Origin: Actinomycetota bacterium
Lineage (GTDB): Bacteria > Actinomycetota > Humimicrobiia > Humimicrobiales > Humimicrobiaceae
Length of the DNA: 34,502 bases
Assembly: GCA_004376325.1 (NCBI GenBank)
Contig: SOKC01000021.1
Coordinates: 1-34,502, forward strand
Direction of reading: 5' to 3'
Part shown: positions 1 to 8,286 of the stretch, piece by piece
How the letters are laid out: each line of letters starts with the position of its first letter
Numbering within the stretch: position 1 is the stretch's first letter
The notes under the pieces: model-generated
Seen by the model: only the letters and a program-made list of their open reading frames with translations
Databases searched by the model: none
What the model was told of the DNA's origin: nothing
Translations under genes and position numbers: made by a program

Positions 1-2
1 AT

Positions 3-212
3 AAACATGGGTTTCAAATAAACAAAAAGGTGGTAGTGGATATAATGAAAAATCCTGATACAATAATCAATGGTTACAAAGACAGAAAAATAGCACAAAA
101 GATTATCAGTGACAGACATTTTATTAGAATAATTTTTATAGAAGATCTGAACTCTAAAAGGATAATAACAGTTTATCCGGTAAAAAGGAGTAGATATGAA
201 AATAAGGTATAG
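3..212 (+). CDS. DUF4258-like protein, 5' end outside the window (partial)
   Basis: The reading frame is open from the first bases of the window, so this is the C-terminal ~69 residues of a longer gene; the in-frame GTG at position 30 is probably internal. The visible part starts KHGFQINKKVVVDIMKNP and continues with GYKDRKIAQKII and a final ITVYPVKRSRYEN. This matches the general pattern of DUF4258 proteins (His near the N-terminus, an NPD motif, GYK-R, then a VTAY-x(3)-R-x-x-RY end). The stop overlaps the next gene by 17 bases, so the two are translated together. DUF4258 proteins often sit next to DUF2283 proteins, and the arrangement resembles small toxin-antitoxin modules, but no toxin activity can be read from the sequence. 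Confidence 0.6.
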   Translation, partial: KHGFQINKKVVVDIMKNPDTIINGYKDRKIAQKIISDRHFIRIIFIEDLNSKRIITVYPVKRSRYENKV

Positions 213-414
213 TAAAAATGAAGATATCTTAATTATAGAACTATCAAACGAAAAAATAGATCATGCTGAGGAAACAGGCCCTATTATTATTCACTTTTCA
301 GTTGATAAAAAACCTGTGCTTTTAGAAATTCTGGAAGCCAGTGAATTCTTATCAGGAGTCATGAAGCTTACAATGAAAACTAAAAGTCATAAACATTCGG
401 AAATGATAATATAG
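196..414 (+). CDS. DUF2283 family protein
   Basis: A 72-residue protein starting MKIRYSKNEDILIIELS, with EETGPIIIHFSVDKKPVLLEILEASE in the middle. This is the typical DUF2283 layout: KI-Y....D.L.I.LS, then an acidic stretch, then a GI-ILDAS-like strand. An AAGGAG ribosome binding site lies at 185-190, inside the end of the preceding gene, 5 bases before the ATG. The gene overlaps the DUF4258-like gene by 17 bases, so the pair forms one unit. The role of the family is not established. An antitoxin-like partner role is an inference from small size and neighbourhood only. Confidence 0.75.
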   Translation: MKIRYSKNEDILIIELSNEKIDHAEETGPIIIHFSVDKKPVLLEILEASEFLSGVMKLTMKTKSHKHSEMII

Positions 415-465
415 CTAGCTGATATTTAAAAAATATTCCAAATCTAAAAGTAAAAGGAGTTTATT

Positions 466-990
466 ATGGCTAAAAAAGTACTGTTACTGATAGAAAACGA
501 ATTCAGGGATGAAGAGGTAATCTATCCATATTACAGGTTTAAAGAAGCCGGTTATGATGTAAAAGTTGTAGGCCCGGAAGCAGACAAAGAGTATAAGGGT
601 AAATTTGGGGTGGTCTTTAAATCAGACCTTTCTGCTTCACAGATCAGTTTAGATGATGTAGTTGCATTAATTATTCCCGGCGGAAACGCACCTGATAAAA
701 TGAGGATTCAAAAGAATATGGTTGACCTGGTTAAAAGAGCTTCCCACCAGCAAAAGATTATTGCAGCAATATGTCATGGTGGATTGATGCTGGTTGAAGC
801 CGATATAGTCAGGAACAGGAAAGTTACCGGTTACAGGTCAATAGCTACAGATCTTAAAAATGCCGGGGGGCAGTATCTGGATAAAGAAGTTGTGGTTGAT
901 GGTAACCTGGTAACCTCCAGAATTCCTGATGACCTTCCTGCATTCTGCAGGTCAACTCTGGAGCTGATAGAGACTTACAATAAAAAATAA
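466..990 (+). CDS. PfpI/DJ-1 family protein (putative glutamine-amidotransferase-like hydrolase, protease or deglycase)
   Basis: A 174-residue protein of the usual PfpI length. The nucleophile elbow is AICHGG with Cys103 and His104, and the conserved Glu of the family is Glu17 in RDEEVIYP. The loop PGGNAPDKMR (71-80) carries Asp77 where archaeal PfpI has the Glu that completes the triad across the hexamer interface. The elbow ends in Gly-Gly rather than the common Gly-Pro. Members are described as intracellular proteases or as protein/nucleic-acid deglycases; the sequence alone does not decide which. A ribosome binding site AAGGAG lies at 454-459. The gene is convergent with leuS with only 18 bases between the stops, and no clear terminator hairpin is visible there. 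Confidence 0.9.
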   Translation: MAKKVLLLIENEFRDEEVIYPYYRFKEAGYDVKVVGPEADKEYKGKFGVVFKSDLSASQISLDDVVALIIPGGNAPDKMRIQKNMVDLVKRASHQQKIIAAICHGGLMLVEADIVRNRKVTGYRSIATDLKNAGGQYLDKEVVVDGNLVTSRIPDDLPAFCRSTLELIETYNKK

Positions 991-1008
991 CATATTTTAC
1001 CTATTCTT

Positions 1009-3564
1009 CTAATTTTTAACTACAATATTAATAAGCTTGTTGGGCACTACTATTTTTTTAACAATCTCTTTGCCTTGAGTGAAATTTTTTACCTTTCTAG
1101 AGGAAAGGGCATATCTTTCAATTTCTTCAGGAGGAGTACCTATCGGCAGGTCTATCCTGTCTCTGAGCTTTCCATTAACCTGAAATACAATAGTAACCAG
1201 TTCTTCCCTGGCAATTTCATGGTCATAATCCGGCCATGGAACTTTATGAATACTTCTCTCATTTCCAGCCTCAAGCCATAATTCTTCAGCAATAAACAGG
1301 GTAAATGGGGAAAGAAGTATCAGTAATTTCTCAGTTACTTCTTTTACCAGAGCAACATTTTTCTTACTGGCTGTAACTTCTTCCTGGTATTTATACATTA
1401 AATTAACCAGCTCCATAATAGCGCTTATAGCAGTATTAAAATTAAACCTGACCAGGATATCTTCAGTCACCTTCTTTATGGTTTGATGTAATTTTCTACA
1501 TAATTCCCTTTCCAGGCTACTTAATTTCCCATTTTTAAATTCATCCTTTATATCCTTACCAGGATCTTTTAAAACTTTAGTCTTACTGTTAGCCCACTTA
1601 CTGCTGCCAGCCAGCTCAATATTTTTAACTACAAGTCTCCATACCCTGTTTAGAAATCTGCTTGCTCCTTCTACTCCGCTGTCGCTCCAATCTACCGGGC
1701 TGTCAGCAGGCCCTACAAAAAGTATATATAGTCTTAATGTATCTGCGCCATACCTGTTGTAAATTTCAGATGGATTGACAATATTGCCTTTGGATTTTGA
1801 CATTTTTTGACCACCTAAATTTACTACGCCATGGGGAAAATATTTTATAAAAGGCTCCTTGAATTTTATCAGTCCTTTATCATACAGGACTTTAATAAAA
1901 AATCTCGCGTATATAAGATGCATGGCAGCATGTTCTATTCCGCCTATGTATTGATCCACCGGCATCCAGTAATCTACTTCTTTGCTGTCAAAAGCAACCT
2001 TATCATTATGCGGACTGCAGTATCTTAAAAAATACCACGACGAGCAAACAAAAGTATCCATTGTATCTGTTTCCCTCTTTGCTTTGCCACCACACCCGGG
2101 ACAGGCAGTATTTACGAACTCGTCACAATAAAATAACGGGGATAAGCCTTTTGGCCTAAAATCTATATCATATGGAAGAAGTACCGGTAAATCTTCCTCC
2201 GGTACCGGAACCATCCCGCACTTTTCACAGTAAATAATAGGAATTGGCGCGCCCCAATATCTCTGTCTTGAGATCAGCCAATCTCTTAATTTATAATTCA
2301 CATAAAATTTCCCCATATTATTTTCTTCAAGGTAGGAAGTAACATCCTTTTTACCTTTTTCTGAACTGGTGCCGCTGAACTTTCCGGAATTTATCATTAT
2401 CCCTTCACCGTCATACGCTGCACTCAGCTTTTGGTGATTTTTCCCATCAGGGGAGATTACTTCTTTTATGGGAATGCCATATTTTGATGCAAATTCAAAG
2501 TCTCTCTGGTCATGAGCAGGAACTGCCATTATGGCGCCAGTTCCATATTCCAAAAGGACATAGTTAGCAATCCATATGGGAACCTTTTGGCCATTTAAAG
2601 GATTTATAACATATCTCCCTGTAAAACAACCTATTTTTTCAATTTCAGCCGAGCCCCGCTCGATGTCGCTCTGTCCGGAGATTATATTTTTAATCTTTCC
2701 AATCTCCTTTTTATACTCTTCATCTACTACAATTTTATCTATAAGCGGGTGTTCAGGTGCAAGGATAAAAAAAGTAACTCCGAATAATGTATCCGGTCTG
2801 GTGGTAAACACCGGAATAGAAATATCTTCACTATCATCAAGCTTAAAATCAACTACAGCACCTTCGCTCCTCCCAATCCAATTCCTCTGAATGGTGAGAA
2901 CCCTTTCCGGCCAACCTTTTTCTAGAAGCTTCATATCATCCAGAAGTCTCTGGGCGTAATCGGTTATTTTAAAAAACCACTGGGATAGTACCCGTTTCTC
3001 AACCGGGCTTTCGCATCTCTCGCACCTGCCCGAAATAACCTGCTCATTTGCCAGAACAGTCTGACAGGAATTACACCAGTTGACCGCTGCTTCTTTTTTT
3101 TCCGCCAGACCCATCCTGTAAAACAGCAGGAAAAACCACTGGGTCCACTTGTAATAATCAGGATTGGAGGTTATTACTTCATCACCAAAATCATAACTAA
3201 TTCCCATTCGCTTAAGAGCTTTTCTCATTTTATCAATACTGGCTATAGTGCTTTCTTTAGGGTGCATTCCATCTCTTATGGCTGCATTTTCCGCAGGCAG
3301 TCCGAAAGAATCAAAGCCGATGGGGTGAAGAATATTGTATCCTTTCCTTGAAAGAACTCTTGCTATTACATCTCCAATAATATAATTTCTGGCATGGCCC
3401 ATATGAGGTTCCCCTGAAGGATAAGGAAACATTTCCAGTACATAATATTTCGGATCATTCTTATCAGACTTAAGAGAATATATTTTTTCTTTTTCCCATT
3501 TTTTAGTTAATTTTTCTTCTATTTCTCGCGGCTTGTAAAATTTATGCACCGCCATTTTCTTCAA
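1009..3564 (-). CDS. leuS: Leucine--tRNA ligase
   Basis: An 851-residue class I aminoacyl-tRNA synthetase that charges tRNA-Leu. The HIGH box is HMGH at 54-57 and the KMSKS loop is at about 586-590 (GGQKMSKSKGN). The CP1 editing domain shows the TTRPDTLFG motif, and zinc-type cysteine pairs are seen (CNSCQ, CERCE, and later CEKCG and CPGCGG). Length and domain order fit bacterial LeuRS. I chose the TTG start at 3562-3564 because a GGAGG ribosome binding site (3573-3577) lies 8 bases upstream; the ATG three codons later would be 17 bases away. It is the last gene of the long leftward cluster, next to rsfS as in other actinobacteria. Confidence 0.98.
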   Translation of the reverse strand: MKKMAVHKFYKPREIEEKLTKKWEKEKIYSLKSDKNDPKYYVLEMFPYPSGEPHMGHARNYIIGDVIARVLSRKGYNILHPIGFDSFGLPAENAAIRDGMHPKESTIASIDKMRKALKRMGISYDFGDEVITSNPDYYKWTQWFFLLFYRMGLAEKKEAAVNWCNSCQTVLANEQVISGRCERCESPVEKRVLSQWFFKITDYAQRLLDDMKLLEKGWPERVLTIQRNWIGRSEGAVVDFKLDDSEDISIPVFTTRPDTLFGVTFFILAPEHPLIDKIVVDEEYKKEIGKIKNIISGQSDIERGSAEIEKIGCFTGRYVINPLNGQKVPIWIANYVLLEYGTGAIMAVPAHDQRDFEFASKYGIPIKEVISPDGKNHQKLSAAYDGEGIMINSGKFSGTSSEKGKKDVTSYLEENNMGKFYVNYKLRDWLISRQRYWGAPIPIIYCEKCGMVPVPEEDLPVLLPYDIDFRPKGLSPLFYCDEFVNTACPGCGGKAKRETDTMDTFVCSSWYFLRYCSPHNDKVAFDSKEVDYWMPVDQYIGGIEHAAMHLIYARFFIKVLYDKGLIKFKEPFIKYFPHGVVNLGGQKMSKSKGNIVNPSEIYNRYGADTLRLYILFVGPADSPVDWSDSGVEGASRFLNRVWRLVVKNIELAGSSKWANSKTKVLKDPGKDIKDEFKNGKLSSLERELCRKLHQTIKKVTEDILVRFNFNTAISAIMELVNLMYKYQEEVTASKKNVALVKEVTEKLLILLSPFTLFIAEELWLEAGNERSIHKVPWPDYDHEIAREELVTIVFQVNGKLRDRIDLPIGTPPEEIERYALSSRKVKNFTQGKEIVKKIVVPNKLINIVVKN

Positions 3565-3592
3565 TTCAAAGTCCTCCCTAAAATATCCTGAA

Positions 3593-3985
3593 TTAACTCC
3601 GTTTCCACTTTATTTCTTTAGAATCTCTCCATAGCCTTTCAAGCCTATAATATTCCCTGAACTCGTCTGTAAAAATATGGATTACAAAATCATCATAATC
3701 AACAAGAATCCAGTTTCCTTCAGCCAGCCCACTGACATTAATAGGATACCGGTTATTGTTTTTTAGATGAATACAAATTTCTTCCTCTATCCTTCTGGTT
3801 AATCTGGTATTTTTTGCGCTGATTATTATGAAGTAATCAGTTATGATTAATCTGGATCTCATATCCAGTATTTTTATATAATCCGCTTTTTTTTCATCTG
3901 CTATTCTGGCAACTGTCTTTACTGCTGTAATTATATCTTTCACTTTTGATTTCTGATTACCAGTCTCTGCTATTCTTTTTATCAC
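3593..3985 (-). CDS. rsfS: Ribosomal silencing factor RsfS
   Basis: A 130-residue RsfS/Iojap protein. It binds ribosomal protein uL14 on the large subunit and blocks subunit joining under starvation. The family pattern is clear: KKADYIKILDMR, TDYFIIISAKN, GLAEGNWILVDYDDFVIHIF and REYYRLERLW. The start is a GTG that overlaps the stop of the LCP gene by four bases (GTGA), implying translational coupling. The first ~14 residues are an extra N-terminal stretch of low similarity, but no better start codon lies downstream. Its place between the nadD/LCP genes and leuS is the usual one. Confidence 0.95.
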   Translation of the reverse strand: MIKRIAETGNQKSKVKDIITAVKTVARIADEKKADYIKILDMRSRLIITDYFIIISAKNTRLTRRIEEEICIHLKNNNRYPINVSGLAEGNWILVDYDDFVIHIFTDEFREYYRLERLWRDSKEIKWKRS

Positions 3986-5748
3986 TTATTTGTATAATCA
4001 CTCCCTAAAATTATACTTATATCCACATTGTCCACATTATTATCCGAATACTTTATTACCCCCACACCCAGCCTTTCCTGTAATTGCTGGGCTAATGTTT
4101 TTACTCCTTCCCCTGAGGTAAAAATTATTATTTCAGTCTGAGTATAATTCCAGTTATCGGCATTTTTGGTTTCAACAACCTCTAGAATTTTTCCGTCCTC
4201 ATTAAAATGACTTTCAATTATTCCCTTAACCGTAAGAGCTAGTTTTGCTGTGCCTTCTCCGTTTAAAATATTTATTTTTATAATCTCTTCAACTTCTTCC
4301 GAAACTGCTGTTTCTGCTGCCCTGGCTTCATAATCAGCTCCCAGAACTATAATAATATCTGAATTTGCGCTCTCATCCTCTCTTGGAATTATATTTCCAA
4401 CTTCCAGTATATTCTTTATATCATTTGCTGCTTCTATTACATAAGACTTGCCAGAATATACTAAAATCTCAGTGGTATCATAATTAAAATTATTTGCATC
4501 TCCTTTCTTAAGTATATTATATTTGCTCTTACCACTCTCAAATACCTCACTTTTTAAAAGTCCTGATACTCCTGCAGCCAGACCGGGGGTTCCTGCACCA
4601 TTTAATATGGTTAAATTAACTGTTTCCTCAACAGCAGCCACTTCTTCAGGTGCGGTCCCCTCTTTTTTAAAAATTTCGGCAAGTTTAGAAACATCCGGTA
4701 TATAGACAACGCCCTCTCCCTCCAGCTCTGTAGATGATACATCAAGGGCATAAATTTTATTTTTACCGGCTTCGATTATTGAAAATGTGGAGAATATTTT
4801 TAACCTTTCCTCCATACTTAAATCTGTATCAATAAAATCTTTAATTAAATTCAGGTTGGCAGAAAGTTTTTCATCATTTTCGCCTGCAATCTTACTGATA
4901 ATTGCATCCAGGAGTAATTTTTGTTTCGTAACATTTTCTATGGGGACTTCTATCTCCATACCACTAAAATATTTAAGGAAATTTACCGCTTCAGTTCCAT
5001 CAATTAAGTTTTCCCCTCTCTCCAGTATAAAAGTTGTGCCATCATCATAGTTTTTAACTGTAATTTCCTCATCTAACTCAAGGTCTATACCGCCTAATTT
5101 ATCGACTACATTGCAAACATCAAGAAGAATATAATAATCTACTTCCATATCCATACCTAAATTCTTTTCCAGGGTAAGGCTGAGCAAGTCCGGCCCCCCT
5201 ACCTTTACTGACTTGCCCACCAATTCCGCGCCAACACCCGGTATATCCATCAATGTTCTTACTGGAATACACAATGATATTAATTCCTCTTCACTGCTAT
5301 AATAACTTGAAAATATGATTGAGCTCACTTCAGGTTCCAGCAGATTTTCCCCCGCGCAGGCAATAACTATGTTAATATCCTGTCCCAATTCAAGGGATTC
5401 AGGTATACTTATTCTCTCTTCTTCTGTTATCTCCACTTCAGAGAAATATTTATTTTTAATATACCGGTAACCAAAAACTACCCCCACTGCAACTACAACC
5501 AGGGCAAGCATTATAGCAATAGTTCTAAAAATTATTTTCCCCTTCTTCCGCCTCTGCTTCATCCTTTTGATTCTGAGTCCCTCACTTTCTACTTCTTCAT
5601 CTTTATGACTTTCAAATTCAAAGTCTTCATCCTTAAAGAAGTCATCTCCAGAATTGCGAGGCTTTTTACCACCATTATCCATGTTATAAGAATCTCCCTC
5701 ATCAGGGTCTCTACCTTCAAATTTTTTTTCATCTTCATCGAAAGACAT
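3982..5748 (-). CDS. LCP (LytR-CpsA-Psr) family protein with two LytR_C domains, degenerate active site
   Basis: A 588-residue membrane-anchored protein. Residues 1-60 are a very acidic cytoplasmic tail, 61-72 a basic stretch and 73-95 one membrane segment. An LCP-like domain covers about 124-290, and two copies of LytR_C follow (about 377-470 and 490-588), each opening with LTILNGAGT or INILNGEGT and ending in a VLGADY/ILGSDY strand. LCP enzymes transfer undecaprenyl-linked polymers to peptidoglycan. Here the usual SIPRDT motif reads CIPVRTLMDIP (160-170), and the distal arginine cluster is replaced by NFLKYFSG and NVTKQKLLL, so catalysis is doubtful. The start is the ATG at 5748, 8 bases after GGAGG (5757-5761); an upstream GTG at 5763 overlaps that site. 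The ATG follows the yqeK stop by one base. Confidence 0.85.
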   Translation of the reverse strand: MSFDEDEKKFEGRDPDEGDSYNMDNGGKKPRNSGDDFFKDEDFEFESHKDEEVESEGLRIKRMKQRRKKGKIIFRTIAIMLALVVVAVGVVFGYRYIKNKYFSEVEITEEERISIPESLELGQDINIVIACAGENLLEPEVSSIIFSSYYSSEEELISLCIPVRTLMDIPGVGAELVGKSVKVGGPDLLSLTLEKNLGMDMEVDYYILLDVCNVVDKLGGIDLELDEEITVKNYDDGTTFILERGENLIDGTEAVNFLKYFSGMEIEVPIENVTKQKLLLDAIISKIAGENDEKLSANLNLIKDFIDTDLSMEERLKIFSTFSIIEAGKNKIYALDVSSTELEGEGVVYIPDVSKLAEIFKKEGTAPEEVAAVEETVNLTILNGAGTPGLAAGVSGLLKSEVFESGKSKYNILKKGDANNFNYDTTEILVYSGKSYVIEAANDIKNILEVGNIIPREDESANSDIIIVLGADYEARAAETAVSEEVEEIIKINILNGEGTAKLALTVKGIIESHFNEDGKILEVVETKNADNWNYTQTEIIIFTSGEGVKTLAQQLQERLGVGVIKYSDNNVDNVDISIILGSDYTNK

Positions 5749-5749
5749 T

Positions 5750-6361
5750 TTAAATACCTCCACAAATATTGTTCCAAATTTTAACCGTATCAGGATGTAA
5801 AAACCTATCTCTCTTTATAATATACATTATATTATTTTTATAAACCTCTAATAAACATAAATTAATATTTTTTAAAGCAAGATCTCTAAGTTTTTTTATT
5901 CCATTATAATTCCTGCCTTTTTCAACTTTGTCAGCAATAAATAAAATCTTATCTTCCAGATTCATATTACAATATCCGATCGCATGGAATTTAATTGCTT
6001 TTAATATCTTACTGCCAGAAACATTAAAATCCCTTAAGACCAGATAATCACCTACGAAACTGTGCAATAATGGCGGGGAGTTTAATTCAAAACTACCAAC
6101 TTCAAGCTCATTTTCTTTCGCTATTTTCACCAACTCTTCATAACTAAATATTTTACCGTAATCATGCAGTATACACGCAACACCTAAATCAAAAAATTCT
6201 ATATCAGACAAATATTTCTGCGCGATAGTGTTTGCATATTCTAAAGTATTAATAGAATGCTGGTATAATGAAGAAGACATAATAGATTTAATCTTTTCAG
6301 TTAAATCTTTAAGATATTCTTTTTGCTTTCCAGTTAAAGTAAAACTATTTATAAAGTCCAT
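5750..6361 (-). CDS. yqeK: YqeK-type HD domain hydrolase (probable symmetrical Ap4A hydrolase)
   Basis: A 203-residue HD-superfamily protein. Metal ligands appear as His35 (QHSINTLEYA), His66-Asp67 (CILHDYGK) and the Asp in FIADKVEKGR. The segment after it, RNYNGIKKLRDLAL, is typical of YqeK, which splits diadenosine tetraphosphate into two ADP. It overlaps nadD by 17 bases; nadD and yqeK are neighbours or fused in many Gram-positive genomes, which supports the call. Its TAA stop is followed by one A and then the ATG of the LCP gene. Confidence 0.88.
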   Translation of the reverse strand: MDFINSFTLTGKQKEYLKDLTEKIKSIMSSSLYQHSINTLEYANTIAQKYLSDIEFFDLGVACILHDYGKIFSYEELVKIAKENELEVGSFELNSPPLLHSFVGDYLVLRDFNVSGSKILKAIKFHAIGYCNMNLEDKILFIADKVEKGRNYNGIKKLRDLALKNINLCLLEVYKNNIMYIIKRDRFLHPDTVKIWNNICGGI

Positions 6362-6980
6362 GTTTTAAAATATAATTGCTAACCCCCTCAGGAAGTAGGT
6401 AATCTATTGGTCTGTTATGCCTTACCCTATTTCTTATATCAGTTGAAGAAATAGAAAGAGCTGGTATCTCCATTACATATATTTTCTTATCAGCAGCCCC
6501 GGCTTTGCCAAAAAGTCTTTTTCTTAAATCTTCTATACGCGACAGGTTATACCCTGGCCTGGTTGCAGCTATAAACTTACAGAGTGAAACTATCTCACCG
6601 GTATTCTTCCAGGTAAGTATCTCTAAAATAGCATCAGCGCCGGTTATAAAATATAGTAACGAATTCTTGCCATATATTTTCCTCAGCTGCCGGGCCGTAT
6701 CTATAGTATATGACTTACCTTTCCTGTCTATTTCCATTCTTGAAACAAAAAAATTACTGTTTGAAGAAGTAGCAATAACAGTCATTATATACCTATCTTC
6801 AGCACTGGCTACTTCATTTTCAATTTTATGCGGTGGGTTACCGGTAGGTATAAAAATTACTTTATCCAGCTTAAATTGACTTAATGCTTCCTGGGCAGTA
6901 ACTAAATGACCATTATGGATGGGGTTAAATGTCCCTCCCATAATTCCAATTTTTTTATAAAATTTACCGCTTTTTTCCAT
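6345..6980 (-). CDS. nadD: Nicotinate-nucleotide adenylyltransferase
   Basis: A 211-residue nucleotidyltransferase that adenylates nicotinate mononucleotide in NAD synthesis. The ATP-binding motif GTFNPIHNGH is at 16-25, and the second family motif ISSTDIR is at about 177-183. TGNPPHK follows the first motif, as in other NadD proteins. The ATG is one base after the proA stop (TAA-A-ATG). No strong ribosome binding site is visible, so re-initiation after proA is likely. The gene overlaps yqeK at its 3' end. Confidence 0.96.
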   Translation of the reverse strand: MEKSGKFYKKIGIMGGTFNPIHNGHLVTAQEALSQFKLDKVIFIPTGNPPHKIENEVASAEDRYIMTVIATSSNSNFFVSRMEIDRKGKSYTIDTARQLRKIYGKNSLLYFITGADAILEILTWKNTGEIVSLCKFIAATRPGYNLSRIEDLRKRLFGKAGAADKKIYVMEIPALSISSTDIRNRVRHNRPIDYLLPEGVSNYILKHGLYK

Positions 6981-6981
6981 T

Positions 6982-8238
6982 TTATTCCCTTATCTGACCC
7001 TCACCTAATACTATAAACTTATTGGTAGTAAGTTCTCTTAACCCCATAGGCCCACGCCAGTGAAGTTTCTGGGTGCTTATCCCGATTTCCGCTCCCATTC
7101 CAAACTGCTCGCCGTCTGTAAACCTTGTAGAAGCATTAACGAAAACAGCTGCCGAATCTATTTCCCTGGTAAAATAAATTGAATTCTGGTAGTTTGATGT
7201 AATTATAGTTTCAGTATGATTAGAGCCATATTTATTTATATGCATTACTGCCTCTTCAATGCTGTCAACCACTTTAACTGCCATTTTATAATCCAGATAT
7301 TCCTCATACCAGTCCTCTTCAGAAGCTATTCCGATAGATGAATATATTTTTTTAGATATGCTGCACCCCAGAAGCTTTACATTTTTTTCTTCAAGTTTTT
7401 TAAGCACTGCAGGCAGTATTTTTTTGGCAACATCTTTATGTACCAGTAATTTTTCAGCCGCATTACAAACGCTTGGCCGCTGTGTCTTTGCATTTATTAC
7501 TATTTCTGCAATTTTGTCCATGCTAATATTTTCCAATGCATTATCAATATAAACATGACAATTTCCAATACCTGTTTCAATCACAGGCACTTTTGAATTT
7601 TCTACCACACTTTCAATCAAGCTCTTACCCCCTCTTGGGATAAGAACATCTACATATTGCCGGAGCTGCATTAACCTGACCGCATCTTCCCTATCAGCGG
7701 AGGGGATAATCTGTATTATTCCATCCGGAAAATCATTATCCTTTAGAGCTCTGCCCATTACCTGAACCAATTTTTTGTTGGTATTAAGTGTATGGGAACT
7801 TCCCCTTAGAATAATACAATTTCCTGCTTTAAGGCACAGAACCGAAGCATCAATAGTAACATCAGGCCTGGCTTCATATATTATTCCCACAACTCCCAGA
7901 GGTACCCTGATATTCTTCAGAATCAAGCCATTTGGAAGATTATATCCAAAAACTACTTCCCCTACAGGATCAGTGAATTTGATAACCTTGTCTATACTTT
8001 CTGCTTTTTTTTCTATTCTTTTCCTGTCTAATTTTAACCTATCCAGTAAACTATCAGACATTCCTTCTTGTGTGGATATTTCTAAATCTTTTTTATTTTC
8101 TTTTATAATTTCCTCGGTACTGGCGATAAGATATTTTGAAATATCAGATAGTATTTTGTTTTTAATCTTCGTACTTGCATTAGAGATAAACTTTGTATTT
8201 TCTTTTGCTCTTTTTGCTATTTCTAAAACTACATCCAT
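6982..8238 (-). CDS. proA: Glutamate-5-semialdehyde dehydrogenase (gamma-glutamyl phosphate reductase)
   Basis: A 418-residue member of the aldehyde dehydrogenase superfamily. It reduces glutamyl-5-phosphate to the semialdehyde with NADPH, the second step of proline synthesis. The catalytic cysteine is Cys258 in QRPSVCNAAEKLL. The family stretches VGIIYEARPDVT, ILRGSS and IPRGGKSLI are present. Length is normal (about 415). The ATG is preceded by GGAG at a good distance. It lies 48 bases downstream of proB, which makes the substrate. Confidence 0.97.
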   Translation of the reverse strand: MDVVLEIAKRAKENTKFISNASTKIKNKILSDISKYLIASTEEIIKENKKDLEISTQEGMSDSLLDRLKLDRKRIEKKAESIDKVIKFTDPVGEVVFGYNLPNGLILKNIRVPLGVVGIIYEARPDVTIDASVLCLKAGNCIILRGSSHTLNTNKKLVQVMGRALKDNDFPDGIIQIIPSADREDAVRLMQLRQYVDVLIPRGGKSLIESVVENSKVPVIETGIGNCHVYIDNALENISMDKIAEIVINAKTQRPSVCNAAEKLLVHKDVAKKILPAVLKKLEEKNVKLLGCSISKKIYSSIGIASEEDWYEEYLDYKMAVKVVDSIEEAVMHINKYGSNHTETIITSNYQNSIYFTREIDSAAVFVNASTRFTDGEQFGMGAEIGISTQKLHWRGPMGLRELTTNKFIVLGEGQIRE

Positions 8239-8286
8239 AAATTTCTCCAGTTTTTAGTTATTATAACACAAAACAGCAGGTTAAAA

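Noticed and set aside
30-212. DUF4258-like gene as a complete 60-residue protein from the GTG at 30
   Set aside because: The frame is open to the window edge and the upstream codons (KHGFQINKK) match the family, so the gene is cut by the window.
5749-5763. GTG at 5763 as start of the LCP gene
   Set aside because: It overlaps the GGAGG ribosome binding site that serves the ATG at 5748 at ideal spacing.
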